A stretch of DNA of 31,728 nt, taken from the NCBI GenBank assembly GCA_020024085.1, contig JAHHUG010000006.1:1-31728 (forward strand). The letters run 5' to 3'. The stretch is from Christensenellaceae bacterium. GTDB lineage: Bacteria > Bacillota > Clostridia > Christensenellales > CAAEEZ01. Every line of letters starts with the position of its first letter. Within the stretch, counting starts at the first letter, position 1. Under the pieces are notes generated by a model. It saw nothing but the letters and a program-made list of their open reading frames with translations, searched no databases and was not told the origin of the DNA. Made by a program: the position numbers and the translations under genes. Below, piece by piece: positions 16,231 to 23,716 of this stretch.

Positions 16231-16755
16231 ATGAATAGGTCGGGTATTATTAGAAAAATTGACAATTTAGGCAGGGTGGTTATCCCCAAGGAAATAAGGA
16301 AACTACTTAACCTTAATATCCAAGATGAAATGGAAGTTTATGTAAGCGAAAATAATGAGGTTGTATTTAGAAAGGTAAATGTTGACTTCAATATTAATAC
16401 TTTTGCATACAATGTTGGAAAAAGTATTTTTGATGCACTAAATGAAATTACAATCGTTACATCTACCGATAAAATTATTGCTACTTTTGGAGATACTATC
16501 GAAAATAGTGAGCTTACCGATGAGGCAAAAAGTATTATTGAAAAGCATAATTATACAAGCTATAATGGTGGAAATACTATTAGTTTAGTGGAGAATTCTC
16601 CAAGTTATTTTGCCCAAATTTTTATGCCAATAATCAAAGATGATAGGTCGGTAGGTAGTGTTATTATTGCAAGCAAGGACAAAAATTTTGACTTGTCACA
16701 CCTTAGATATTTAAGGCTTGCTACAAGCGTGGTGGAGCTTCTTATTAATGGGTAA
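16231..16755 (+). CDS. spoVT: Stage V sporulation regulator SpoVT (AbrB-type swapped hairpin plus GAF-like domain)
   Basis: A DNA-binding regulator of late forespore gene expression. Its 174 residues match the family (about 178). The N-terminal AbrB/SpoVT domain is plain at SGIIRKIDNLGRVVIPKEIR (residues 4-23), and the remaining ~120 residues form the GAF-like effector domain. In B. subtilis spoVT is followed by yabM and yabN, and the same order is kept here, which supports orthology. The ribosome site AGAGGTG is before ATG 16231. Its last eight bases overlap the next gene. It is the best single sign that the organism sporulates. Confidence 0.92.
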   Translation: MNRSGIIRKIDNLGRVVIPKEIRKLLNLNIQDEMEVYVSENNEVVFRKVNVDFNINTFAYNVGKSIFDALNEITIVTSTDKIIATFGDTIENSELTDEAKSIIEKHNYTSYNGGNTISLVENSPSYFAQIFMPIIKDDRSVGSVIIASKDKNFDLSHLRYLRLATSVVELLING

Positions 16756-18337
16756 ACTTGCAAAATCAGCCTTTATTTTAACTTTAGGTATGCTTATTAG
16801 TAAGGCAATTGGAGTATTTTATCGTATTCCACTTGCCAATATTTTGGGTGCTGAAGGAATAGGTATGTACCAGCTTGTTTTTTCAGTGTATGGACTAATT
16901 GTAACAATAATTGGTTCAGGTATGCCCATTGCTGTTTCTAGGCTAGTTGCAGAACAAATTAGTAAAAACAAATCTGCAAAATCGGTGTTTTTTTCAAGCC
17001 TTATCCTATCTCTTGTTGTAGGATTAATTTTTAGTATTGTAGTATATTTTATATCAAATTATCTTGCAATAGCTCAAGGCAATTCTAGTGTTGCACTTGG
17101 TTATAAAGTAATTAGCCCTGCAATATTTTTCGTAAGTGGTTTGTCGGTACTTAAAGGTTATTTTCAAGGCACAATCAATATGCTTCCTACCTCAATTAGC
17201 TATATTTTAGAGCAATTTATCAAACTAATACTTGGATTAACTCTTGCGATATATCTTGCAAAATATGGTATTGAGTATGCAGTAATGGGTAGCCTTGTAG
17301 GTGTTACATTATCGGAGTTAGTTGCCTTTTTTGTGCTAATGCTTATGTATATTTCAAAACGGGATAAAAATAGCAAAATTACTCTTAATGCAACTGATTT
17401 TACAAGCATTATAAGAATTGCAGTTCCTATCACAATAGGTTCAATGCTTATTCCTTTAAGTCAATTTTTTGATAGTTTTATAGTTGTTAATATTCTTTCT
17501 AACAGTATGGATATGGAGCTTGCAACAAGTTTATACGGGCTATATTCAGGCTCTGTTACACCCATTGTAAATATGCCTATAATGTTAGTATTAACCCTTG
17601 CAATGATAATAGTGCCAGTAGTATCAACGGATAGGATAAATCATGACTACAATGGCATATTGCTTAAAAGCAAACTCAGCTTAAAATTATGTTTAATAGT
17701 GGGTATTCCCTCTAGTATATTGTTGCTTGTTTATGCAAAACCACTTTTGCAGATTGTGTATCCAAGGTTTTCTAATGAACAAATAGATATTTCAAGTGTA
17801 CTACTTCAAATTGCGACATTTAGTATAGTTTTTTATGGTGCAATGCAGATAGAAACCTCCCTTATGCAAGGGCTTGACAAAATATTTATTCCAGTAAAAA
17901 ACCTTATAATTGCGATACTTGTTAAGGAATTAGTTTGTTTTATTTTAGTTAGGCTAATCGGTATTCGTGGGCTTAGCTATGCAACACTTATGTTAAGCTT
18001 TGTTTCTTGCTTCTTAAATACTGTTAGCTATAAAAAATTGCTTGGTAAAAGGTTTAATTTAGGAAATAGCTTTGTAGTAAGTTTACTTTCGGGATTTGTA
18101 TTTTTTGCAGTTTGTATGGTTTGCAAAAACTATATTTTTAACGATATAAGTAGTATTTTAGTTGCCACCACCTTTGGTAGTAGTATATACTATATATTAA
18201 TTAGAAATAATAATATCTTATCTTCATATGAGCTAAGCAGTTTGGGAGTAAAGTACAAAAAACCGATTAGATTGGATAAGCTATTTTATAGGAGCAAAAA
18301 TGATTACTATAATAGGTGCAGGCAGAAACAAATTTGA
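16748..18337 (+). CDS. Polysaccharide/lipid flippase of the SpoVB-YabM family
   Basis: An inner-membrane exporter of the MVF/PST (MurJ-Wzx-like) group, with 12-14 hydrophobic segments along 529 residues. The start is ATG 16748 (MGKLAKSAFILTLGMLISKA), with GGAG at 16734-16737; an in-frame start at 16718 lies within spoVT and is not needed. The N-terminal signature GVFYRIPLANILGAEGIGMY (about residues 21-40) is typical of SpoVB, YabM and YtgP proteins. Position after spoVT matches B. subtilis yabM. A role in moving a lipid-linked precursor for spore or cell wall is inferred. Its 3' end overlaps yabN by 38 bases, longer than usual coupling overlaps. Confidence 0.88.
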   Translation: MGKLAKSAFILTLGMLISKAIGVFYRIPLANILGAEGIGMYQLVFSVYGLIVTIIGSGMPIAVSRLVAEQISKNKSAKSVFFSSLILSLVVGLIFSIVVYFISNYLAIAQGNSSVALGYKVISPAIFFVSGLSVLKGYFQGTINMLPTSISYILEQFIKLILGLTLAIYLAKYGIEYAVMGSLVGVTLSELVAFFVLMLMYISKRDKNSKITLNATDFTSIIRIAVPITIGSMLIPLSQFFDSFIVVNILSNSMDMELATSLYGLYSGSVTPIVNMPIMLVLTLAMIIVPVVSTDRINHDYNGILLKSKLSLKLCLIVGIPSSILLLVYAKPLLQIVYPRFSNEQIDISSVLLQIATFSIVFYGAMQIETSLMQGLDKIFIPVKNLIIAILVKELVCFILVRLIGIRGLSYATLMLSFVSCFLNTVSYKKLLGKRFNLGNSFVVSLLSGFVFFAVCMVCKNYIFNDISSILVATTFGSSIYYILIRNNNILSSYELSSLGVKYKKPIRLDKLFYRSKNDYYNRCRQKQI

Positions 18338-19721
18338 TATGACATTGGGTGGCGATAATGCTATTAAAAATAGTGATGTAGTGGTAGTAAAAACCACTCT
18401 TACACCTACATACGAATATTTTTTGGATAATAATATCAAGGTAGAAAGTTTGGATAGTTGCTACGAAAAAGCAACCGATTTTTCTGACCTTGATAATTTA
18501 ATTGTAGAGTATTTTAAGGAGTTAAGTAAAAAATACGATAATATCGCATTTGTAGTCAATGGTGTAGGCTATGATGATACATCGGTTATAAGACTATCAA
18601 AGGAGTTTGATATTAAAATTATTGCAGGCGTAAGCGACTCTGCAAGTATTCTTGAGCAAAAACCTAGTTGCGATTATACCATTGTTTCTGGGCACTATTT
18701 TATCGACAAACAAGTAATCAATTTTAACAAGAGAATCCCACTTATAGTTAAGGAAATAGACAATAAAAATCTTGCAAGCATCATTAAACTATGGCTATCA
18801 AAACTTTATGGTGATGAGCAACAAATTACACTATTAAATGGTGGTAAAATAGAGCAAATTGACCTATTTGAGCTTGATAGACAGGATAACTACTCATATG
18901 ATACAATGCTTCTTATTGAACCTTCAAAACTTGTTGATAGAAAGGCTTTTGATTTTTCTGATTTGTTGGAGATTATGTATATTCTTCGTTCGGAAAATGG
19001 TTGCAAGTGGGACAAGGCTCAAACTCACGAAAGTATTAGAGCGAATATGATTGAGGAGGCTTATGAGCTTTGCGATGCAATCGACAATGAAGATATTATC
19101 AATATGATTGAAGAGGCAGGCGATGTAATGCTTCAAACAGTTTTCCATTCAGTTATAGGCGAGCAAACGGGAGAGTTTGATATTTACGAGGTATTATTTG
19201 GATTATGCGACAAATTGCTTTCTCGCCATACTCATATTTTTGGAGAGGACAAGGTAGATAATCCCGAAGATGCACTTTTGGTTTGGGAGAAGAACAAAAA
19301 CAAGGAAAAACATCATGACACATTTTCTAGTGCAGTTAACGATGTTCCAAAGTGCTACCCAGCTTTAATTAGAGCAAGCAAAGTTTGTAAACGAGTAGGC
19401 AAAGGGGGTTGGGAGATTGGCGATATTGAGGAAATTATCCACAAAATCAACGAGGAAGTTGAGGAGCTAAAATCTGCAATTAGCAAGGAAAACCACGACA
19501 ATACTATGGAAGAAATCGGCGATATTTTGCTATCGGTTACAGAGCTTTCAAGGGCGTGTGGAGTAGATGCAGAACAATCACTTTACAACTCTACTACAAA
19601 ACTTCAAAAACGCTTTACCACTTTTGAAAATCTTGTACTAAAGGATAATAAAGATATGCTTAAACTTACTCAAACCGAGGCAGATAGTTATTACAACAAG
19701 GCAAAGGAACTTACTAAATAA
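18300..19721 (+). CDS. yabN: YabN-like fusion: tetrapyrrole-methylase-like domain plus MazG nucleoside triphosphate pyrophosphohydrolase
   Basis: A 473-residue two-domain protein. Residues 1 to about 215 resemble the tetrapyrrole methylase (SAM-dependent) fold, but its glycine loop reads IGAGRNKFDMTLGG instead of the usual GxGxGD and the later GHP motif reads NGVGYDD, so methyltransferase activity is doubtful. From about residue 224 is a MazG domain with NGCKWDKAQTHESI, the metal-binding MIEEAYELCDAI and MIEEAGDVMLQTV, and a second MazG-like repeat with INEEVEELKSAI and MEEIGDILLSV. MazG hydrolyses non-canonical NTPs. The ribosome site AGGAG is before ATG 18300. Gene order matches B. subtilis. 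The stop overlaps dusB (TAATG). Confidence 0.9.
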   Translation: MITIIGAGRNKFDMTLGGDNAIKNSDVVVVKTTLTPTYEYFLDNNIKVESLDSCYEKATDFSDLDNLIVEYFKELSKKYDNIAFVVNGVGYDDTSVIRLSKEFDIKIIAGVSDSASILEQKPSCDYTIVSGHYFIDKQVINFNKRIPLIVKEIDNKNLASIIKLWLSKLYGDEQQITLLNGGKIEQIDLFELDRQDNYSYDTMLLIEPSKLVDRKAFDFSDLLEIMYILRSENGCKWDKAQTHESIRANMIEEAYELCDAIDNEDIINMIEEAGDVMLQTVFHSVIGEQTGEFDIYEVLFGLCDKLLSRHTHIFGEDKVDNPEDALLVWEKNKNKEKHHDTFSSAVNDVPKCYPALIRASKVCKRVGKGGWEIGDIEEIIHKINEEVEELKSAISKENHDNTMEEIGDILLSVTELSRACGVDAEQSLYNSTTKLQKRFTTFENLVLKDNKDMLKLTQTEADSYYNKAKELTK

Positions 19722-20680
19722 TGTTAAAGATTGGAAACATCGAACTTAATAGCGATATTGTGCTTGCTCCACTTGCAGGATATACGGATATTGGTTTTAG
19801 GTCGCTTGCAGTAGATTATGGTGCAGGGCTAACCTATACCGAAATGGTTAGTGCAAAAGGGCTATTCTACAACAACGATAAAACAGCCGATTTGCTACAA
19901 ACTGCTGATAACGAAAAGACAAAGGCAGTGCAAATTTTTGGTGGCGAACCAGAGTTTATGTATAAGGCATCAAAGGACAGTAGGCTTGCTAAATTTGATA
20001 TTATTGATATCAATATGGGTTGCCCCGTTCCCAAGATAGTCAAAAATTTTGAAGGAAGTCAGTTGCTTAACGATATTCCAAGGGCAAAAGAAATAGTAAG
20101 TGCAGTCATAGAGGGTAGTAAAAAACCTGTTACAGTAAAGTTTAGAAAAGGTTTTTACGAAAACGAGGATAAAGCTGTCGAGTTTGCAAAGGCAATGGAG
20201 AGTGCAGGTGCAAGCCTAATCACTATTCACGGCAGAACAAGAGAGCAATTTTATTCAGGTACTGCCGATTGGAATGCAATAAAAAATGCAAAAGCAGAGG
20301 TTAGTATCCCAGTTATTGCAAATGGCGATGTTGTAACTTATGAGGACTACAAAAACATTAAGGAAATTACAAAATGTGATGGCGTAATGATAGGCAGAGG
20401 TGCAATCGGTAAACCATACATATTCGCAAGGCTACAAGGTAAGGATATGGATATCAACTTGTATGAGGATATCAAAAGGCATATAGAGGTGCTATGTTCC
20501 GTTTTACCTGATAGAATTGTTGTTAATGATATGAAAAAGCATATTTGCTACTATGCTAAAAACCTTAAAGAATCAAAAAAGGTTAAAGCAGAGATTTGCG
20601 AGGTAAAAAACATTACCGATATGCTAGAAATAGTTAAAGAAAAATTTGATTTTACAATTAATATAAAGGACTTAAAGTAA
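19721..20680 (+). CDS. dusB: tRNA-dihydrouridine synthase
   Basis: Reduces uridine to dihydrouridine in tRNA using FMN and NAD(P)H. It has 319 residues. The TIM-barrel start is LAPLAGYTDIGFR (about 15-27). The catalytic Cys101 is in DINMGCPVPK, and the FMN-phosphate segments are IHGRTREQFYSG and VMIGRGAIGKPYIF. The motifs suit the DusB-like bacterial group; the exact paralogue is not certain. It starts on the stop codon of yabN (TAATG) and ends the same way with trmL, so the three are translated in series. Confidence 0.93.
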   Translation: MLKIGNIELNSDIVLAPLAGYTDIGFRSLAVDYGAGLTYTEMVSAKGLFYNNDKTADLLQTADNEKTKAVQIFGGEPEFMYKASKDSRLAKFDIIDINMGCPVPKIVKNFEGSQLLNDIPRAKEIVSAVIEGSKKPVTVKFRKGFYENEDKAVEFAKAMESAGASLITIHGRTREQFYSGTADWNAIKNAKAEVSIPVIANGDVVTYEDYKNIKEITKCDGVMIGRGAIGKPYIFARLQGKDMDINLYEDIKRHIEVLCSVLPDRIVVNDMKKHICYYAKNLKESKKVKAEICEVKNITDMLEIVKEKFDFTINIKDLK

Positions 20681-21174
20681 TGAATATAGTTTTATTAGAA
20701 CCAGAAATACCACAAAATACAGGCAATATTGCAAGGACTTGTGCAATAACCGGCACAACACTTCACTTAATTGAGCCACTTGGATTTGATATCAGCGAAA
20801 AGGCTGTTCGTAGAGCAGGACTTGACTATTGGCAATACCTTGACTTAAAGGTGTACAAAAATATTGAGGAGTTTTTTGAAAAGAATCCTAATGGCAACTA
20901 TTATTTTGCTACCACCAAAGGTCAACATAGATATGATAAAGTAGAGTATAAGCCTAATGATTACATATTTTTTGGCAAGGAGACAAAAGGTTTACCAGAG
21001 GAATTACTTCACGACAACTACGACAAGTGTATTAGAATACCAATGTTGAAGATTGTTAGGAGCTTAAACCTATCAAATAGCGTTGCAATAGTTTTATATG
21101 AGGCACTTCGCCAAAACGATTTTGATGGATTAGAGGAAATTGGACATTTAACCAAATTCCACGATTTTGACTAA
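20680..21174 (+). CDS. trmL: tRNA (cytidine(34)-2'-O)-methyltransferase (SPOUT family)
   Basis: Methylates the 2'-OH of the wobble base of certain leucine tRNAs in characterised members. Its 164 residues form the minimal SPOUT (trefoil-knot) enzyme. It starts MNIVLLEPEIPQNTGNIART, and the SAM-knot motifs are FFGKETKGLPEELL, IRIPM and VRSLNLSNSVAIVLYEALRQ. It begins on the dusB stop (TAATG). Two genes for tRNA modification at the end of a sporulation/house-cleaning operon suggest a shared translation-quality theme. No clear terminator follows, so read-through toward pgk cannot be excluded. Confidence 0.93.
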   Translation: MNIVLLEPEIPQNTGNIARTCAITGTTLHLIEPLGFDISEKAVRRAGLDYWQYLDLKVYKNIEEFFEKNPNGNYYFATTKGQHRYDKVEYKPNDYIFFGKETKGLPEELLHDNYDKCIRIPMLKIVRSLNLSNSVAIVLYEALRQNDFDGLEEIGHLTKFHDFD

Positions 21175-21200
21175 TTTTGACTATATTTTAACAATTGAAC

Positions 21201-21229
21201 TTGATTTTTTACTAAAAGTTAAGTATAAT
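21201..21229 (+). promoter_or_regulatory. Promoter upstream of the glycolytic operon
   Basis: TTGATT (21201-21206), a 17-base spacer and a perfect TATAAT (21224-21229). It lies about 330 bases before pgk. Confidence 0.7.
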
Positions 21230-21271
21230 TGTATGTAGCTAATATAACTTTATATGGACGAGGGGTTCTAT

Positions 21272-21497
21272 ATGAGTATTTGATTTGGTTCTGCTATTAC
21301 AGTAATAGGTTTTTGTTTATTATAATGGCACTTGTCAAATTATTTACCGATAAGGAAATATTGATTTACAAGTGGATAAGAACAAAAGCCATATGTTATG
21401 GAAAGATAAAACAGATTATTTCTATTTATGCGTAGATACTATAATATTGGTACTTGGTATACTATGGGCTTGTGGAATAATTTGGAATATAGGCTAA
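21272..21497 (+). pseudogene. Possible remnant of a small two-helix membrane protein gene
   Basis: After the promoter at 21201-21229, an AGGGG ribosome site (21261-21265) precedes ATG 21272, but TGA stops the frame after three codons. The same frame continues with the membrane-like FGSAITVIGFCLL, then stops. The next frame carries MALVKLFTDKEILIYKWIRT (from 21325), and the third frame carries an acidic/basic stretch followed by a convincing membrane helix YLCVDTIILVLGILWACGII, ending at TAA 21495-21497. Joined across one stop and two frameshifts these would make about 75 residues with two membrane helices. The last piece alone could be read from GTG 21372 as a 41-residue protein. This is inference from composition; no homologue was checked. 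Confidence 0.35.
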
Positions 21498-21559
21498 ATT
21501 AGGTAATAAGTAAAACTTTTTTACATTAAGATAGAATTTATTAGAAGGAGATAAAATAA

Positions 21560-22876
21560 ATGAATAAAAAAACAGTAAGAGATGTTGATGTTAAGGGCAA
21601 GAGATGTCTTGTTCGTTGCGACTTCAATGTACCTATGAAAGATGGTGTTATCACAGATGAAAACCGTATCAATGGTGCATTACCAACCATTAAATACTTA
21701 ATGGACCAAGGTGCAAAGGTTATCCTATGCTCACACATGGGCAAACCACACAATATTTTCGATGAAAAAGTTTCTCTAAACAAAAAGGAGAAAAAAGCAG
21801 TTGAGGCACTTCCAGTAGAGGAGCAAGAGGCTCAAACAAAGGCTTATATCGAAAAGGCACTTGAAAATGATAAAAAGAAGCTAACATTAAAGCCTGTTGC
21901 TGATAGATTAAATGAATTACTTGACGGTAAAGTTACTTTTGCATCAGATGTAATTGGAGAAGATGCAAAGGCTAAAGTTGCTGCTTGTAAAGAGGGCGAA
22001 TGTGTATTACTTGAAAACCTTCGTTTCTACAATGGCGAAACAAAGAAGGAGCTTGAGTTCTGCAAAGTACTTGCTTCATACTGTGATGTATATGTAAATG
22101 ATGCATTTGGTACAGCTCACCGTTCACATGCTTCAACAGCTGCTATCGTTGAATACGGACTTGTTGATACAGCAGTTTGTGGTTTCTTAATTGAGAAAGA
22201 GCTTACAGTTATGGCAGATAGTCTTGACCACCCAGTACACCCATTCGTAGCTATTCTTGGTGGTGCTAAAGTTGCTGATAAACTTAATGTTATCAATAAC
22301 CTACTTGAAAAATGTGATACACTTATTATCGGTGGTGGTATGGCTTACACATTCCTAGTTGCAAAGGGTGGTAATGTTGGTACATCACTTGTTGATACCG
22401 AGAAGATTGAGTATTGTAAGGAAATGTTACAAAAGGCAGAAAAGCTAGGCAAGAAGATTTATCTTCCTATTGATACTGTTGTTGTTGATGATTTCCCAGA
22501 GCCAATTGATGCTGAAATTGATACAACAATCGTTGAATCTATGAATATCCCAGCAAACAAAATGGGACTTGATATCGGTATAAAGACAAGAGAGTTATTT
22601 GCTAGTGCAATCAAAGAAGCAAAAACTGTTATTTGGAACGGACCTATGGGAGTATTTGAAAACCCAACTCTTGCAGCTGGTACAATTGCTGTTGCAAAGG
22701 CTATGGCAGAAACAGATGCTACTACAATTATCGGTGGTGGTGATTCAGCTGCTGCAGTAGCTCAACTAGGATTTGCAGACAAAATGTCACACATTTCAAC
22801 AGGTGGTGGTGCTTCTCTTGAGTTATTCGAGGGTAAGGTATTACCAGGTATCGCTTGCTTAAACGATAAGGAATAA
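21560..22876 (+). CDS. pgk: Phosphoglycerate kinase with an inserted charged segment
   Basis: Transfers the phosphoryl group of 1,3-bisphosphoglycerate to ADP in lower glycolysis. It has 438 residues against about 395 for most bacterial enzymes. N-domain motifs are LVRCDFNVP (17-25) and DENRI; the C-domain ends with the nucleotide-binding IIGGGDSAAA and STGGGASLE. The extra length is a lysine/glutamate-rich helical insertion of about 40 residues (roughly 64-109, including KKEKKAVEALPVEEQEAQTK), replacing the short loop between HMGKP and LKPVADRL. Ribosome site AAGGAG. First gene of pgk-tpiA-gpmI. Confidence 0.96.
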   Translation: MNKKTVRDVDVKGKRCLVRCDFNVPMKDGVITDENRINGALPTIKYLMDQGAKVILCSHMGKPHNIFDEKVSLNKKEKKAVEALPVEEQEAQTKAYIEKALENDKKKLTLKPVADRLNELLDGKVTFASDVIGEDAKAKVAACKEGECVLLENLRFYNGETKKELEFCKVLASYCDVYVNDAFGTAHRSHASTAAIVEYGLVDTAVCGFLIEKELTVMADSLDHPVHPFVAILGGAKVADKLNVINNLLEKCDTLIIGGGMAYTFLVAKGGNVGTSLVDTEKIEYCKEMLQKAEKLGKKIYLPIDTVVVDDFPEPIDAEIDTTIVESMNIPANKMGLDIGIKTRELFASAIKEAKTVIWNGPMGVFENPTLAAGTIAVAKAMAETDATTIIGGGDSAAAVAQLGFADKMSHISTGGGASLELFEGKVLPGIACLNDKE

Positions 22877-22885
22877 TAATCACTT

Positions 22886-22916
22886 TTTAACCAACCATTT
22901 TTTGTGGTTGGTTAAA
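22886..22916 (+). promoter_or_regulatory. Perfect 12-pair hairpin between pgk and tpiA
   Basis: TTTAACCAACCA (22886-22897) and TGGTTGGTTAAA (22905-22916) form a perfect stem with a seven-base loop. No T run follows on either strand (the next bases on the plus strand are CTATAATAAT), so it is not a standard terminator. It may be an mRNA-stabilising or processing element that sets different levels of pgk and tpiA. Confidence 0.6.
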
Positions 22917-22956
22917 CTATAATAATAAATACTAATTTTATATACGAGGTAAGAAA

Positions 22957-23706
22957 ATGAGAAAACCAATTATTGCAGGAAACTGGAAAATGAACAACAC
23001 AATTGCTGAAACAGAAAAGCTTGTAACAGAGCTTATTCCTATGGTAGCTGATGCAAAAGCTGATGTAGTTATTTGTGTACCTTATACATCTATCGCAAAG
23101 GCAGTAGAACTAACAAAGGGTACAAATATCCATGTTGGTGCAGAAAATGTTCACTGGGCAGAAAAAGGTGCTTTCACAGGCGAAATCAGTGCTAATATGC
23201 TAGTAGAACTTGGTGTTGAATATGTTGTTATCGGTCACAGCGAGAGAAGACAATACTTTGGCGAGACAGACCAAACAGTTAATATGAGAACAAAGGCAGC
23301 TCTTGCTCATGGTTTAAAACCAATTATTTGTGTTGGTGAAACTCTTGAGGAGAGAGAGGGTAACTTAACAGAGGAAGTTGTTGTTCGTCAAACAGTTGAG
23401 GCATTCAAAGATATAGATGCTAACGAGCTAGCAAATATCGTTATCGCTTACGAGCCAGTATGGGCTATCGGTACAGGTAAAACTGCTACAAGTGAGCAAG
23501 CTAACGACACAATCAAAATTATTCGTGATACAATGGCAAAATTATATGGCGACAAAACAGCTGAAGAAGTTGTTCGTATCCAATATGGTGGTAGCATGAA
23601 TCCAGCTAATGTAAAAGAATTAATGGCAATGCCAGAAATTGATGGTGGACTTATCGGTGGTGCTTCACTTGTTGCTGAAAAGTTTAGCCAAGTTGTAAAT
23701 TACTAA
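22957..23706 (+). CDS. tpiA: Triosephosphate isomerase
   Basis: Interconverts dihydroxyacetone phosphate and glyceraldehyde 3-phosphate. It has 249 residues, the usual length. The active site is complete: GNWKMN with Lys11, catalytic His in IGHSERRQYF, catalytic Glu in IAYEPVWAIGTGKTA, and the C-terminal phosphate loop YGGSMNPAN followed by GGLIGGASL. The ribosome site GAGGT is nine bases upstream. It follows pgk across the 12-pair hairpin and is ten bases before gpmI. Confidence 0.97.
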   Translation: MRKPIIAGNWKMNNTIAETEKLVTELIPMVADAKADVVICVPYTSIAKAVELTKGTNIHVGAENVHWAEKGAFTGEISANMLVELGVEYVVIGHSERRQYFGETDQTVNMRTKAALAHGLKPIICVGETLEEREGNLTEEVVVRQTVEAFKDIDANELANIVIAYEPVWAIGTGKTATSEQANDTIKIIRDTMAKLYGDKTAEEVVRIQYGGSMNPANVKELMAMPEIDGGLIGGASLVAEKFSQVVNY

Positions 23707-23716
23707 TAGGTGAAAT

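Larger units (their letters stand above)
21175..21559 (+). other. Gene-free leader region before pgk (385 bases)
   Basis: Contains the promoter at 21201-21229 and the decayed-looking small gene at 21272-21497, then about 60 AT-rich bases leading to the pgk ribosome site AAGGAG (about 21545). No terminator hairpin was found between the promoter and pgk, so the promoter probably serves pgk with a long 5' leader. A second TATAAT (21440-21445) lacks a -35 box. Confidence 0.6.

Noticed and set aside
21281..21283. TGA read as tryptophan to rescue the small gene at 21272
   Set aside because: pyrC ends in TGA in an ATGA overlap with pyrF, and long proteins here use TGG for Trp with no internal TGA, so the code is standard.
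21229..21435. A 68-codon ORF starting at 21229
   Set aside because: Its start overlaps the -10 box of the promoter and it has no ribosome site; the region is better read as remnants in three frames.
22886..22916. The pgk-tpiA hairpin as a terminator
   Set aside because: No T run follows on either strand, and tpiA lacks a convincing promoter of its own.
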